A DNA stretch of 64,000 nt from Portulaca oleracea (Eukaryota; Streptophyta; Magnoliopsida; Caryophyllales; Portulacaceae). This document shows positions 12,245-22,789 of this stretch, piece by piece (within the stretch, counting starts at the first letter, position 1; every line of letters begins with the position of its first letter). The stretch spans positions 20,090,355 through 20,154,354 of the forward strand of contig CM055877.1 in the NCBI GenBank assembly GCA_029582165.1. Reading direction: 5' to 3'. The translations under genes were made by a program, and so were the position numbers. The notes under the pieces are model-generated. The model saw only the letters and a list, made by a program, of their open reading frames with translations, made no database searches and had not been told where the DNA came from.

Positions 12245-13573
12245 CGGTTTGCAATCAAATGCCTGAAGCGCGAAGTACTCACTGTTGTTCTCGACATCCA
12301 GGAAGCCTCCGATCTTTCGCCACTCTTGTGGAATCTCCACCTCAGCAGCCTTGGCATAGGGCCCCAGCTGTAGATTCTCTGGTAAGAAATCAACCAAAAC
12401 ATGATAAGGATAAAGGAAGATGATATATACCACTCGAGGAGACAAACGGCTAAGATAGCGCTGGAACTCTTCATTGAATTGCTCCTGCGGAACGTTATGC
12501 ACAAAGTTATCAAATTCTTGACCTCGAACCAGATCTCCCAAAACGTCCGGGTCGACCCGCCATGGCTCAAACATATGTGCTGGAGGATCCAGGGGAATGA
12601 GACCAAGGTAACCTCCCAAAATTTGCCTCAAGGCTCTCTCCCCCAAATACCACACATAACCATAAGGCCCCTCAACCAGGAGGCGAAGACGGGTGTCGTG
12701 CTCCACCAGATCCAAAGGTTGTGGTAACCCTCTGACGTCAAAATCGGCCCATAGACGCCAATTCACATGATCCTGCATAGGTTGTGGTAAACCAAGTTTG
12801 TATCCTGCGAAAGTCGGACGCCACGACGCCAATGGATCAAGTTTGCATAAGACGCCTTGCCCCAGTTCGGGTTTCGAATGTTATCAAAGTTGAGAAGGTT
12901 CCGAAACCATGTCAGGGAAGCATTGTCCCCATGATTAGCAAAGAGGGTAGCCGAAATGACGTACGCCAAGAAAATGAAGCGGCGTTACTCTATAGGCAAG
13001 TCTTGAAAACTTGCATCGCGGATCGTCATTTCAAAGTGCTTATAGGCAAGGTTGGGGAGACCTTACCGTTGTCCCAAACGCGCAGACATTAGAGCCAACA
13101 AATCCAGAACTACTGGAGGGATCTCTGCATCAAAGACCACGTCCTGCCCACCCCAAGGAAGGCCGGTAATCATGACGAAATCTTTGGGCGTGACCGTCAT
13201 CTCACCCACATGCAAGTGAAACGATTTAGTTGAATCCCACAACCTCTCAGCCATCGCTCGACCTATGATACGACTTCTTCCAAGCCTCCAAGCATTTCCA
13301 GAAAGGCATGAAGCTCGCCGCGGTCAAAGTATCACGGACAAAGTTGCCCGGGATCGATTTTGCTGCCTTAAGTGGCTCTTTTAGGACGCCAGGAGTTTTC
13401 AAATTATCCTCCTAAAAGCAGAATCCCAACACATTATTTAAAATGGGGGCTTTTCATGGACCTAAGCTAGACCAAGACAAACACTAAGCTCACAGCCACG
13501 GCCCATGAAGCAAACCAACAAGCCCAAATGACGCGGCCCGAGCTGGACCAGCAATAAGAAAAGGGGAAATTTG

Positions 13574-13770
13574 AGTCAAAACCCGCCTAGGTTATGACTT
13601 CGCCAAGCCCACAGTGACGGCCCATGAAACGGCCCAGCAGAAACAAAAAAAAAAAAGAGAATACGCGAGTCAAAACCCGCCTAAGTTTTGATCTTGCCAG
13701 GCCCTTGTGACCGGCCCAAGGAGTGGATCGGCCCAGTAGGCTGGAATAAAACCCGCCTAGGTTTTGTTCC
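13574..13770. repeat. Dispersed dyad family, cluster 1 (three copies)
   Basis: Copies lie at 13,574-13,599 (arms AGTCAAAACC / GGTTATGACT), 13,670-13,691 (TCAAAAC / GTTTTGA) and 13,743-13,770 (GGAATAAAACC / GGTTTTGTTCC). The loop CGCCTA is constant while the outer arm bases differ between copies and stay complementary, apart from single mismatches. Confidence 0.85.
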
Positions 13771-14300
13771 CTCTAGCGGGCCGACACTCGGACAGACGAG
13801 CCCAGATTGCGCCCAGGTTTTGTGGGCCGATCGTTCGATGTTTTCTTTTGGTCCATTTTACGATGTGCAAATGTGTTTTCGGTAAAAAATGCAGAAATGA
13901 ATGGATCACTCAACATCCTAACATGTATACTTAAAATAGCTAAAAATCGACAAGATATGAAAAATAAATTCATGCTTGCTCATTTTTACGCTAAACCAAG
14001 TACAAAAGGAAAGTTTAAGGGTTACCTTACCATGAGAGCAGTAAAACCAAGCATGGTTCCAAGATTGAACAATGAGATCGGAGGGAGCCGCTTCTATGCC
14101 AGGAACAAAGTTGCGTCGCGAAGATCGATCATGGGGTCAGGCCGCCGCATGAGGAAGAGGTGGATTCCTATGACTTCGGGGTTGCACCTCTAAAACCCGA
14201 GATTACCTCAAAGAACAAGACTTCTTTTCTAGAGAGAGAGAGGAGTAAGCTAGAGAAGCGAAGGAGATGAGGATGTGAAGAAAATGAAGGAGATGCATCG

Positions 14301-14308
14301 AATTTATA
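14301..14308 (-). promoter_or_regulatory. TATA box of the antisense PMD gene
   Basis: TATAAATT on the minus strand is followed, in the direction of transcription, by a CT-rich leader (TCTCTCTCTCTAGA) and a possible leader-intron donor GAG/GTAATC near 14,206. This is the normal make-up of a plant promoter and 5' leader, so the PMD gene probably had its own promoter, opposite to the LTR promoter. Confidence 0.5.
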
Positions 14309-14511
14309 GGAAGGTCGGGTGAACGTGAGTCGTTCGTTTTTAGGACCCACCTCCAGACGCCAAATGCGTTTCATTGGCCGGAAGTCCAAAGGTTATCCTT
14401 TTGTTCCCCAAAAGAGAGGCAAAACGACGTGGCTCAATTCAACCCACACACGAAGTGGGTCCCACTTTGATATCCTTCACGAGGTAGAGAAAAAAAAAAA
14501 GAATAAAAATC

Positions 14512-14621
14512 ACAAAACCCGCCTAGGTTTTGTTTGGCCTAGAAGGAGCGGCCCAGAAGACGCGCTCTGGGTGCCAACGCCAGCCAAGTGAAGACACCAA
14601 AACCCGCCTTGGTTTTGTGTC
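14512..14621. repeat. Dispersed dyad family, cluster 2 (two copies)
   Basis: 14,512-14,533 has arms ACAAAACC / GGTTTTGT around CGCCTA. 14,593-14,621 has arms GACAC(C)AAAACC / GGTTTTGTGTC around CGCCTT with a one-base bulge. Both are followed by GGCC- or GCC-rich DNA, like the other copies. Confidence 0.85.
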
Positions 14622-14996
14622 GCCTGCAGCCCAAATACGCGGCCCAACTCCTCACAACCTGAGCCCACGATCCAGCTCTGCGGCCCACAGGTAAAAATTC
14701 GAACATCTTTTGTTTTTCAATAAAACTAATACTCGATTTTTTCTTGAATTTCAGGTCGCCAACAAAGGGACCACCATCATCCAGCTACCGCATAAAAGGT
14801 CGCTACCATCATCATCATTCAGGGCCATCGGCAGAGTTTCGATGCAGTCCCAATCCTGAGCCATCGGCTTCGTGTCCGGTGAAATCTCAATCTCCAAGCC
14901 ATCGACATCGTGCCCGATGAAGTCTCGACCCCCAAGGCCATCAGCAACGCGCCTGGTGAAGTCCTTCGGCATCGAAAATGCCAACGATCATCAAAC
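14622..14996. other. Tat-like 3' region, no gene
   Basis: GGCCCA-rich DNA is followed by a stretch with GCCATCG repeats. Short open frames on both strands here are out-of-phase products of repeats. No domain is recognised. Confidence 0.4.
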
Positions 14997-15226
14997 ACCG
15001 ACATCGGAAAAGACTGGAACCGACATTGGGAAAGACAGGAACCGACTGGAACCGACACCGGGAAAGACTGGAATCAATACCGGGAAAGACTGGAAGCGAC
15101 ACCGGGAAAGACTGGAAGCGACGCCAGGAAAGACTGGAATCGACACCGGAAAAGACTGGAACCGACACCGGGAGAGACTGGAACTGACACCGGAAAGACT
15201 GAAGCTGACACTGTGAAAGACTAGAA
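14997..15226. repeat. 22-bp minisatellite, about 10 units
   Basis: The unit GACTGGAA-CGACACCGGGAAA recurs at exact 22-bp steps (for example 15,066, 15,088, 15,110). Because 22 is not a multiple of 3, all frames stay open on both strands and give spurious repetitive ORFs. Confidence 0.9.
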
Positions 15227-15260
15227 AACTCCAAGAACCATCCATCATGTCTGATAACAA

Positions 15261-15553
15261 GTAAGGAGTCATTCTCACCCGAGATCAACAACGACTCATC
15301 AACAGTTAGGTAGAGCATCATTCTTGCTCGAGATCATCCCCTAAAGAGGTGCATGCCACCTGCAACCGCGACACAGGACGAAGCTTCCAAGTGTCAACCC
15401 ACACCTCCAAGTAAGGCGTCATTCTCGCCCGAGAATCAACAGAGACTCATCAACAGTCAGGTACAGCATCATTCTTACTCGAGATCATCCCAAAAGACGC
15501 GCATGCCGCCCGCAACCGCGATGCAGGACTAAGCTTCCAAGCGTCAACCCAGG
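15261..15553. repeat. 150-bp tandem duplication before the polypurine tract
   Basis: 15,261-15,405 and 15,411-15,553 are two similar units, each running from GTAAGG-GTCATTCTC to AAGCTTCCAAG-GTCAACCC. They lie about 60 bp before the polypurine tract of the Tat-like element. Confidence 0.85.
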
Positions 15554-15613
15554 CTTTGCAATCCAAAGACATATCTGCAGACTACTTTGACTTTCGTCCT
15601 ATTCGGACCCGAT

Positions 15614-15629
15614 CAAAGTGGGGGCTCTC
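15614..15629 (+). promoter_or_regulatory. Polypurine tract of the Tat-like element
   Basis: CAAAGTGGGGGCTCTC lies directly before TGTAGACATCGG. AAAGTGGGGG before a TGTAGACA start is the usual plus-strand primer and LTR junction of Tat/Ogre elements. It identifies 15,630 as the left edge of an LTR that is a 3' LTR for the DNA to its left. Confidence 0.75.
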
Positions 15630-15849
15630 TGTAGACATCGGAATCTGTACCGGTATAATCCCGACACATCAAAATCAGCAAGTCATATGGGCCAAATGAT
15701 AAATAGGTCCTTGGGCCCAAACGATCAACAACCCTTGTCCAAGAAAGTTAAAAAGGCCGCATGCAATCGCTAAAACCCAGAGGAGTTTTAATTTTAAGTG
15801 AACAGGCCCACACTGAAGTAGGCCTAGAAGCGCGCTCCGGCCTAGGGAG

Positions 15850-16049
15850 CTTAAAACCCGCCTAGGTTTTAAGTAGAGCAGCGCACGTCGTCGTTTTTGC
15901 CACGTCATTTATCCGTGTGCTGATATTTCTATAACCCGCCTAGGTTTTAAATGCGCTGGCACCAAAATCCGCATGCATGCATAATCCCCTAATCATAGCC
16001 CCATGTGGTTGACTTTGACGTTGACTTCTTATAACCCGCCTAGGTTATA
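15850..16049. repeat. Dispersed dyad family, cluster 3 (three copies in the LTR)
   Basis: 15,850-15,873 has perfect 9-bp arms CTTAAAACC / GGTTTTAAG. 15,930-15,949 has an imperfect TATAACC / GGTTTTA pair. 16,030-16,049 has perfect TATAACC / GGTTATA. All keep the CGCCTA loop. A weaker copy with a different loop lies at 15,771-15,790. Confidence 0.85.
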
Positions 16050-16118
16050 GTCTCTTGAGGGCTTGATTTGTGGGGTATGTCCCCCATGATTTCCCTCCAA
16101 ATCAATCATTCTTTCACC

Positions 16119-16126
16119 TATAAATA
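16119..16126 (+). promoter_or_regulatory. TATA box of the Tat-like LTR
   Basis: TATAAATA is followed by a C-rich, G-poor stretch (16,127-16,440) typical of a plant 5' leader. Confidence 0.7.
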
Positions 16127-16957
16127 CCCCCTCCATTTCACCCTCATCTCATCAACTATTCACATCATCTACCTCCATTAGTATAATCAAATTCTCTCAA
16201 CATTCCATTACCTACACCCTCTCTAATCTTCCCATAATCATTCTCATTCTTATCAACAATCATTCTCTACCAACCTTATTCTACTAAACTTCCACCAACT
16301 ACTATCTCTCCTCTCATTTTTCATACTCCCATTCTCTCAAAATTTCATCATCCATATCCATTTCTAATCCCCTCATAACCACACTCATCACAACCATATA
16401 ACCATCCACATACCACTTTTCCTAGCCATTCACATTATCTCATCCGAGCTTCAAGTCAAGGGCAACTCAAGGGGATTAAAGTCATCGCATCCGCCACCGT
16501 TAAGCAAGGTTTGATTTCTTTATTTACATTATTGTAATTAATCATGTAATTCCTTCTTTAATTCCATTACTTGTGCATATTTTGTAAAGTAAAAAAACGC
16601 ATTTTATATTGCATGATCTAAATAATAATTCCACGAATTTAATCAAACTTCTCCCCACTCTGTTTCTTTTTAATGTTGATTTTAGTAGAGTCCATTTTAT
16701 AACAGGCGGATTCGAGAGTTCTTATAACTCTCGAATTCGTAACCTTACCCCCGAATCTAGAAATCGGGTTCGTAGACCGGAGTAATTTTTATTACTTTTA
16801 TGGTTTGTCGATTTCCTTAAATCGGCTGGGGACTCTTCTACAATTTATAAACTCGTTTAATTATTTAAAATATTCGTTTTTTCATAAAATAATTTAAATA
16901 AATAATTTAATTCATTTCCTTTGCTAATTCAAGATTGGACCCGAGGAAAATGGGCCA

Positions 16958-17066
16958 GAAATTAATGAAACCTAGGCGGATTTTATTAATTTCAACCCAT
17001 GTTCTTTTGGCCCAAGGATGCAGACGGCCCAGCCCAGAGTCTGCTAAAACCTAGGCGGGTTTTAGC
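16958..17066. repeat. Dispersed dyad family, cluster 4 (two copies, reversed loop orientation)
   Basis: 16,958-16,993 has outer arms GAAATTAAT / ATTAATTTC around a CCTAGGCGG core. 17,043-17,066 has perfect arms GCTAAAACC / GGTTTTAGC around TAGGCG. It also has an outer pair CCAGAG / CTCTGG separated by three unpaired bases on each side. Outer TGGG / CCCA pairs extend the first one. Confidence 0.85.
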
Positions 17067-17334
17067 AATCTCTGGTGGCCCGTTTGCTCCTCTTTGGGCT
17101 TGAATTTAGTGATTGGGCCGGGATTAAATTATTGTTTAAATTAATTTGTGTAATTGCAGATAATTTAAATAATAAAAAAACGGGTTTGTAAATAAATAAA
17201 GTTTCATCACCCCGAAAAAGAATTTCGAAAATTAAAAATATCCTTATTTAAAGATTAAGCAACCTTAGTCGGCTCCCGATCATTTAAGTGGCGTATCACG
17301 GAAAAAGGTTCACCTTTTCCGGGGTCCTACTAAT

Positions 17335-17352
17335 TGGCGACTCCACTGGGGA
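17335..17352 (+). promoter_or_regulatory. Primer binding site, Arg-tRNA type
   Basis: TGGCGACTCCACTGGGG lies two bases after the LTR end. This sequence is the usual primer binding site of Ogre/Tat elements, complementary to the 3' end of a tRNA-Arg. It makes the LTR a 5' LTR for the DNA to its right. Confidence 0.75.
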
Positions 17353-19527
17353 CTTAAACTTAAAAAGAGGGTAAGACTTGAAAAAAATCAAATTGATTTG
17401 AAAGTGTAAAAGGGAGAAGTTAATTTATTTCGCGACTTTATTATTCTTTTAGGCATCCCTTGCATACCGGGCCATCAAACGAGTCTTTTGACACGTTAGC
17501 ACAAAGGCGACAATTTAGGATAACTAGGATTTCCCTTGAGAGCGGGAGGCCACTACTATGGGGATGAACTCTACATCGCTAAGCATTTGGTCGCTCCTCT
17601 CCCGGTGTTACACTCAAAGAGCTTCCTTGAAGTTCTTTGAGACATACCCCAACTTCTTACCTTATGGTATGGTGAACCGGGGCGAGAACATGCAGTAGGC
17701 CATATAACCCAACCATAAAAGTCCATCAATTTAGAGCCTTGGTTTAGGGTACCCCTTCATATGTATACTATGTGCTATGTGTATCCCTTCTCCATTTCTT
17801 GTCCTTTTGTAAAGAGTCGACCCTAGCTTTGATGTTTTGTTCTAGTCCATATAAAATTCATTGGGTTGAGAAAAGGATTATCTATTAAATATATTAAAAC
17901 ACAAGCTCCTAAGGAAAATCCAAGCCTAAACGAAATAATTTAGAAGGTTTGGTGAATTTCAAGCAAATTTCAAATTTACATAATTTATTACTACGTTACA
18001 TTTATAAATATAATATGAATAAAAATGAAAAAGAAATACCTAAAGTCATTCATAAGTTACCAATATTTAATGCATACACTCTATCAAAAAAATATATATA
18101 TTTAATGCATACAAAATTAGAATATTTTAAATTTTTTCAAAAAAGAAAAAGAAATACATAAAGTCATACAAACATAAATTACCAATATCTAATATAAAAA
18201 TAGAATATTTTATATTTATTATTATAATATTATGACCAGAACCTTAGAAATAGAATATAATAATAGATACTAAAGTAAAATTTTCATGTAAAAGTATACT
18301 AGTGTTTTGTATTCTTTTTAATAACTATCTTCGAAAATAAAATTTTCATTGAAACCTACAATATATATTTTTAACAATGAAAAATTCAAATTATATGTAA
18401 GCTACCAAAAAAAGAATAAAAAATTGAAATAAGTATAGATTAAAAAGTTGAAAAAGAGATAAAAGCCACAAATATAAAATGGAAAATAATAAGAAAATAG
18501 AATTGTCACGTAATTTTTGTCGTAACAATTTTTTTCAATAAACAAACATCATTCTTACGAAGAAATATAAAATTAAAGTATTTATCCAGAATTGTCATGG
18601 TTTTGAAATAAAATTACCTCAAATGATAGTTTATTCAATTAAAAAATATTTTTACTAGATTGGGTTATTAATTAGTATAAAATTAGTCTAGAAAATAAAT
18701 AACATAAAATTATTTAAAATTTACCCGCGCATCGCACGAGATATAGAGACTAGTTTATTAATTAATATAATTAATTCAAAGGCATTATGGTTAGCCCAAG
18801 TGGAAGGGCCCATTAATGTTTGAAAGTCGATTATCTTAATCAATAAATAAAAATTAACTCACCTTTGATGATATTATATGGCCCTTTATGAAATTCTCTA
18901 ACAAAGGTCCAAAAAAAAATTAATTGAAAGTCCAACAAAGTTAATGGATAGTGTCTAAGACTGCATAATAGTCGCTAGGCTTGGGTAAATTAATTCATCG
19001 ATTTAATTAATAAATCCATTATATTTATGGCCGACCTGTCTTAGGCCCAACCATATCGGATTTGTCAATTAAGCCTATAAATTAATTATGCTCGCTTATT
19101 GTTGACTTTATCCAGTCCTTCACAACATCCATTTTCCCCGACTAAAATAAAAAGGAAGCATAAAAAGGGAGGTTAAAAAAAAGGTCGTCGGTCTTGTCGA
19201 GTATTATTCTAGCCCGCATAATAGCCAATATGGTTTGAGCTGTTTGAGTTGTTGGGCCAAGTCATGGATTCTCCTTAAAACGCTCGGCTTGTGGATTGGG
19301 CCCATCCGAATTGAGAAACACTGACTAAAGCCTGTCAACTTATGACCCACTCGCTATGTTTGACTTTATTCGGCCTTTTATAATACTTTGTTTTTAGGTC
19401 CATATAGAGTTATGTCATGCACTCCCGAAAGTGGGTAAGTCCTCTGTGTCAGCATATATGCGTCGAGCTGGTTAGGATCATATAGGTCATCTAGGTCATA
19501 CATGCATCGGGTAGAACGTGTCGGAGA
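17353..19527 (+). other. Leader region of the Tat-like element, interrupted by a Helitron
   Basis: No gene is visible. Long untranslated leaders are normal before gag in Tat elements. Apart from the Helitron (17,881-18,753) I recognise nothing in 18,754-19,500, which has GGGCC-containing stretches and no long open frame. Confidence 0.5.
17881..18753 (+). mobile_element. Non-autonomous Helitron (873 bp)
   Basis: It starts TCTATTAAATATATTAAAAC directly after an A and ends GACTAG directly before a T, fitting the 5'-TC...CTRR-3' ends and A/T target of Helitrons. The near-palindrome CCCGCGCATCGCACGAG lies 11 bp before the CTAG end, in the place of the terminal hairpin. Two G-to-A changes have weakened its right arm. 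The interior is AT-rich without coding sequence. Confidence 0.65.
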
Positions 19528-20690
19528 ATGTCATCGAGTGTCCTAACTTTGAATTTCCATACAGGCATCATTGGTGATCGACTCCGAGCCCGCATTCGAG
19601 ATCCACGAATCGGTCGTTCGATTCCGAACCCTCGCTACGATCCATCTACAACCAGTGACTGCATCATATCTGGAGAGCAATTCCAAGAGATCCCGGTCCA
19701 AAGCACCGAAGCCAACATCACGAAGCATTTAGATGACCTTTACACCAAAATGCAAGGACTGGTATTTGCCAATACCTTAGATCAGGAGCAGAAAATGAAC
19801 AAAAGACTGAATGAACAGCAACAAGTGATGGATGGTATGCTGCAAGCCGTCACTAAGATTAATACCAAGCTAGGGTTGAATGTTGAAGAAGACGATGAAG
19901 AGATGCATGGGTACGAATTTGAACCTGAAATCATTAAGACATCATCAGATTCTGGAGGAATTGGGATATCCAAGACAAAGATTAGTACCTCTGAGGCATC
20001 TAAACCCACAAAGGATCCTGCTGTTAAGGCCCTTGAACAGAAGTTGGAAAGCCTTACTAAAGCAATAAGCACTCTGCCGGCCTTTGCTGACAAGTACCTA
20101 GAAGTGCCATTGCCCGTTCAGCCAATTCTGAAGATAGCTGATAAAGTGAAGGTACCAAACATCAGGTTCAAACCCTCCGAGAATCCTGTTCATCACATCG
20201 AAGAGTTCATGAGGCTAGCACCTTTAAACCGGATTTATGTCAATTTATACTCTATTGACTTCCCATCCACCTTAGATGGCGAAGCTAAGGTATGGTATCA
20301 TGCTTTACCACCCCAAACGAAGGCGGATTGTAATGAATTGTTTAAAGCCTTCATTAAGCACTATAGTCGCATCCAGAAGAAGCAAGCTACAATGGATGAC
20401 TTGACCACCATGAAGCAATGGGATGACGAATCCTTCCTGGATTACTTCGAGCGATGGCATACCAAACTGTCTCACATCAATGAAACAATCCCTCTCCGTC
20501 TACAGTTGTCTACTTTCAAGTAGGGACTGAAAGGCAGCTTATCCAAGCACTTGGGATACCACGCCATTAAAGACTTTGATTACTTAAAGGATATTTGTGT
20601 CCAACTGGAGGCAATGCATAATGATAAGACCGCTTCGCCAGGATGGAAGGGGTCTAATACCAATAGGAGGGCTACTAGTGCGCCTTGCAA
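19528..20690 (+). pseudogene. Ty3/gypsy gag fragment
   Basis: A 331-codon frame (19,528-20,523) ends in TAG and continues in the same frame to about 20,690 (GLKGSLSKHLGYHAIKDF...). A coiled-coil-like segment with QEQKMNKRLNEQQQ lies near residues 95-115. The C-terminal half carries the retrotransposon gag fold motif: DGEAKVWYHALPP, LFKAFIKHYS, then LTTMKQWDDESFLDYFERWHTKL. Gag forms the virus-like particle that packages the element RNA. The zinc knuckle and all of pol are missing because the sequence breaks into MITE DNA at about 20,690. It lies at a normal distance from the Tat-like LTR and is probably part of that element. Confidence 0.75.
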
Positions 20691-20900
20691 CACTTTTCAC
20701 CACATCACACCACAATCATTATCAATATATCTCTTCACTTTTCTTTTTTCTCACTTTTCTCCTCTATTTTTCACATTCGCTCTCCTCACCTACCCTACTT
20801 ACCATAATTCTCACCACAATTCACCACACTTTTTCAAATTCTATCGTATTGCACCATTACCACACCGCAACCAACCGTATAAAAGAACGGGGCCTTAATA
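20690..20900. mobile_element. MITE fragment, family M1
   Basis: It ends with CGTATAAAAGAACGGGGCC, the terminal sequence that also starts the element at 22,370. The interior (AATCATTATCAATATATCTC, CTCACTTTTCTCCTCT) matches the reverse complement of 21,945-22,205. The other terminal repeat is absent at the gag junction, so this copy is truncated. Confidence 0.6.
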
Positions 20901-20910
20901 ACATACGTTG

Positions 20911-21171
20911 CGATACTCCCTTTCCACATTAATTAATCTCTTGGAAATTGTGTAGTCAAATTTCAAAAATTTTTACCATAAATTTCTTTATTTATACAAT
21001 GGGTTGCTATATAAAGTCACCACTATTAAATTCATAACGAAAAATACTATAATAAAATTATAATATTGCAATTATTAATAATATTTTATATAAAAATTCT
21101 CAATCAAAGAGGGATATTAGAGACTGTAAATGTTAAAATTATCACAATAAAATATGGAGCGAAGGGATTAT
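20911..21171. mobile_element. Possible Stowaway-like MITE
   Basis: The left end TACTCCCTTTCCAC and right end ATGGAGCGAAGGGATTA resemble decayed Stowaway termini (CTCCCTCCGTTCC... with TA duplications). The inside is AT-rich. Identity between the ends is low, so this is tentative. Confidence 0.35.
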
Positions 21172-21317
21172 TTTTTAAATAACTGTAGATTTTTATTTTT
21201 CATTTGTTATTTTTTGGAATAATTACATACAAGTTACCACTTGTTTAGTACATCGGGTTTGGGGTCACTAATTTTTTTTAATCTTTCGTGGTATAGCTAG
21301 TGAGAAATGCAAAACCC

Positions 21318-21909
21318 GAGTTAATTATATTTACCCTACCTGACATATACGGTAATAATTTTTGCACACCCGACATTTGAGAAATAATTTTCACCCTACC
21401 TGACATTTAGTGAAACTGATTTTTAGTGTTAGAATCCAGTAACTTGTCATCGGAAATGGAAAAATACAATAATACCCCTATATCACTATGTGAAATTACG
21501 ATGCTGCCCTTTAATTTGAAAAGGAAAAGACTATGTTGGAGAGTAGAAGACAGACATGGTGGTTTGGGAGGGGTTAGGTTTTCATTTTCTGTATGGGCGG
21601 GCGGGCGGGGAGAGGAATAAGTGCAGTGGTTGGGTTTTAAAATGTCATAACAATTAATACTAAGGGTACAAAAATTATTTCACATTTAATTGAAAGTCAA
21701 AGGAAATAATAACAAGGGTATAAACGTCACTTCATATATATTTTTTTACAGTTTACCGGAAAAGTCAATAAAAAATCAATTATAACATACCTGAGGGGTT
21801 TTAAATTTATGACCACTTAAATGTCAGGTAGGGTGAAAATTATTTGTCAAATGTCGGGTGTGCAAAAATTATTACCACATAAGTCAAGTAGGGTAAATGT
21901 AATTATCTC
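21318..21909. mobile_element. Long-TIR MITE, family M2, copy 1
   Basis: Terminal inverted repeats of over 100 bp start GAGTTAATTATATTTACCCTAC and include TAATAATTTTTGCACACCCG and AATAATTTTCACCCTACCTG. The same repeats bound a second copy at 39,734-40,112. The centre differs in length between the copies (about 590 against 380 bp). The target duplication is unclear. Confidence 0.75.
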
Positions 21910-21944
21910 GAAATACCCTATGCTCCGTGAAAAATATTAAGTCC

Positions 21945-22240
21945 AATTTTTTTGGACAGTTCATAAGGTGTGAAAATAGTGCGATATAGTATAGAATGAT
22001 ATTATGAAACTTTTGGAAAAATGTGATTAATGTTGTAGATGAGGGGAGATAACGTAAAATGTAGAGGAGAAAATTAAGGAGAGAGAAAAGTGGTGAGATA
22101 TATTGGTCATGATTATGATATAGTGTGGTGGGATACAACAAACAGTAGAAGAATATTGAGTAGTATGTTGAGTTGTAGTATTGGATCGCACCGCACAAAA
22201 GAACAAGATCTAAGGACTTAAAAATATGAAATACTACCTC
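21945..22240. mobile_element. MITE fragment, family M1, opposite orientation
   Basis: Its reverse complement aligns with 20,690-20,900 through GGTGCGAT, AATATATCTCACCAC and TTTTCTCCTCTA. It is more diverged than the other copies. The edge near 22,230 adjoins a Stowaway-like CTACCTCCATTCC end. Confidence 0.5.
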
Positions 22241-22365
22241 CATTCCTTTTTATCTTATTATTTTTATTTTGTTATATATATCACTTTATAATTTTAACTA
22301 TATATTAATTGTTAGTTTTTTACGTTATCAAATATTTATTGAATAAAATATTTAAAATTATTTTT

Positions 22366-22630
22366 AAGCCCCGTTCTTTTATACGGCTGGTTGCAGTGCG
22401 GTGCGATGCAGTGTGGAGGAAATGTGGTAAATTATGGTAGGTTGAGAAAAGTTGTGGTGGATTGGGGAAAGTTTAACTTTTAAAAAAAAGATAAATTAAA
22501 TTAAAAAAAGTAGATTGTGGTGGGTTATGGTAAATTGTGGTGGATTGTAATGAGTTGTGGTGGAATGTAAAAAGCTGCAGTGCGGTATGACACCGCAGTC
22601 TGCCAACCGCATAAAATAACGGAGCCTTAG
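22366..22630. mobile_element. MITE, family M1, with both terminal repeats
   Basis: The left terminal sequence is GCCCCGTTCTTTTATACGG. The right is CCGCATAAAATAACGGAGCC, its imperfect inverse. Subterminal TGCAGTGCGGTG blocks are also inverted. Flanking TAA (left) and TTA (right) would fit a PIF/Harbinger-type 3-bp target, but they are not identical. Confidence 0.6.
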
Positions 22631-22789
22631 TTAAAACTATTTAATTTTTATTAACTAGCATACAACTTCTCATAATATTAATTGTTTCCCACGTATCCAC
22701 AAGACACTAAAAAAAATGAGTAACAAGGAAATCAAAATTTGGAAAGATAAGAAAGAATAATTAATTTCTACGGTGCAGTTACCGGGAGC

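Larger units (their letters stand above)
11176..14310 (-). pseudogene. Plant mobile domain (PMD) gene, antisense within a Tat/Ogre-like element, split by the CACTA
   Basis: Minus-strand blocks in order: 13,411-13,270 (AAKSIPGNFVRDTLTAASF...); 13,254-13,063 with the PMD signature FHLHVGEMTVTPKDFVMITGLPWGG; about 13,035-12,763 (RFIFLAYVISATLF... NWGKASYANLIHWRRG), a second PMD signature; 12,832-12,245 (PPAHMFEPWRVDPD..., Pro/Leu-rich PMD C-terminal half); an intron 12,168-12,244 (GTAATT...TTTCAG); then a long low-complexity tail rich in Ser, Arg, Gly and Trp, with two about-28-residue repeats (SAGWPVPAP.../SSGWPAPGY...). The frame then crosses TAG at 11,287-11,289 and reaches the CACTA. Frameshifts lie near 13,262 and 12,800. 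PMD proteins (MAIN/MAIL family) are nuclear factors involved in silencing, and the domain also travels in TEs. Here the gene looks like element cargo and is broken. Confidence 0.7.
15630..17332 (+). repeat. Tat/Ogre-like LTR (about 1.7 kb)
   Basis: It starts TGTAGACATCGG after a polypurine tract and ends ...GGGGTCCTACTA two bases before a primer binding site. The last dinucleotide is TA rather than CA. It contains a TATA box at 16,119-16,126 and five dyads of the dispersed family. The first three read in the CCCGCCTAGG orientation and the last two in the reverse orientation. Only one LTR is in the window. It is flanked by a polypurine tract on the left and a primer binding site on the right. 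Confidence 0.8.

Noticed and set aside
14872..15321. Several overlapping open frames with KTG/RLE or FPVSVPVF repeats
   Set aside because: They are in all frames and on both strands of a 22-bp repeat and match no family.
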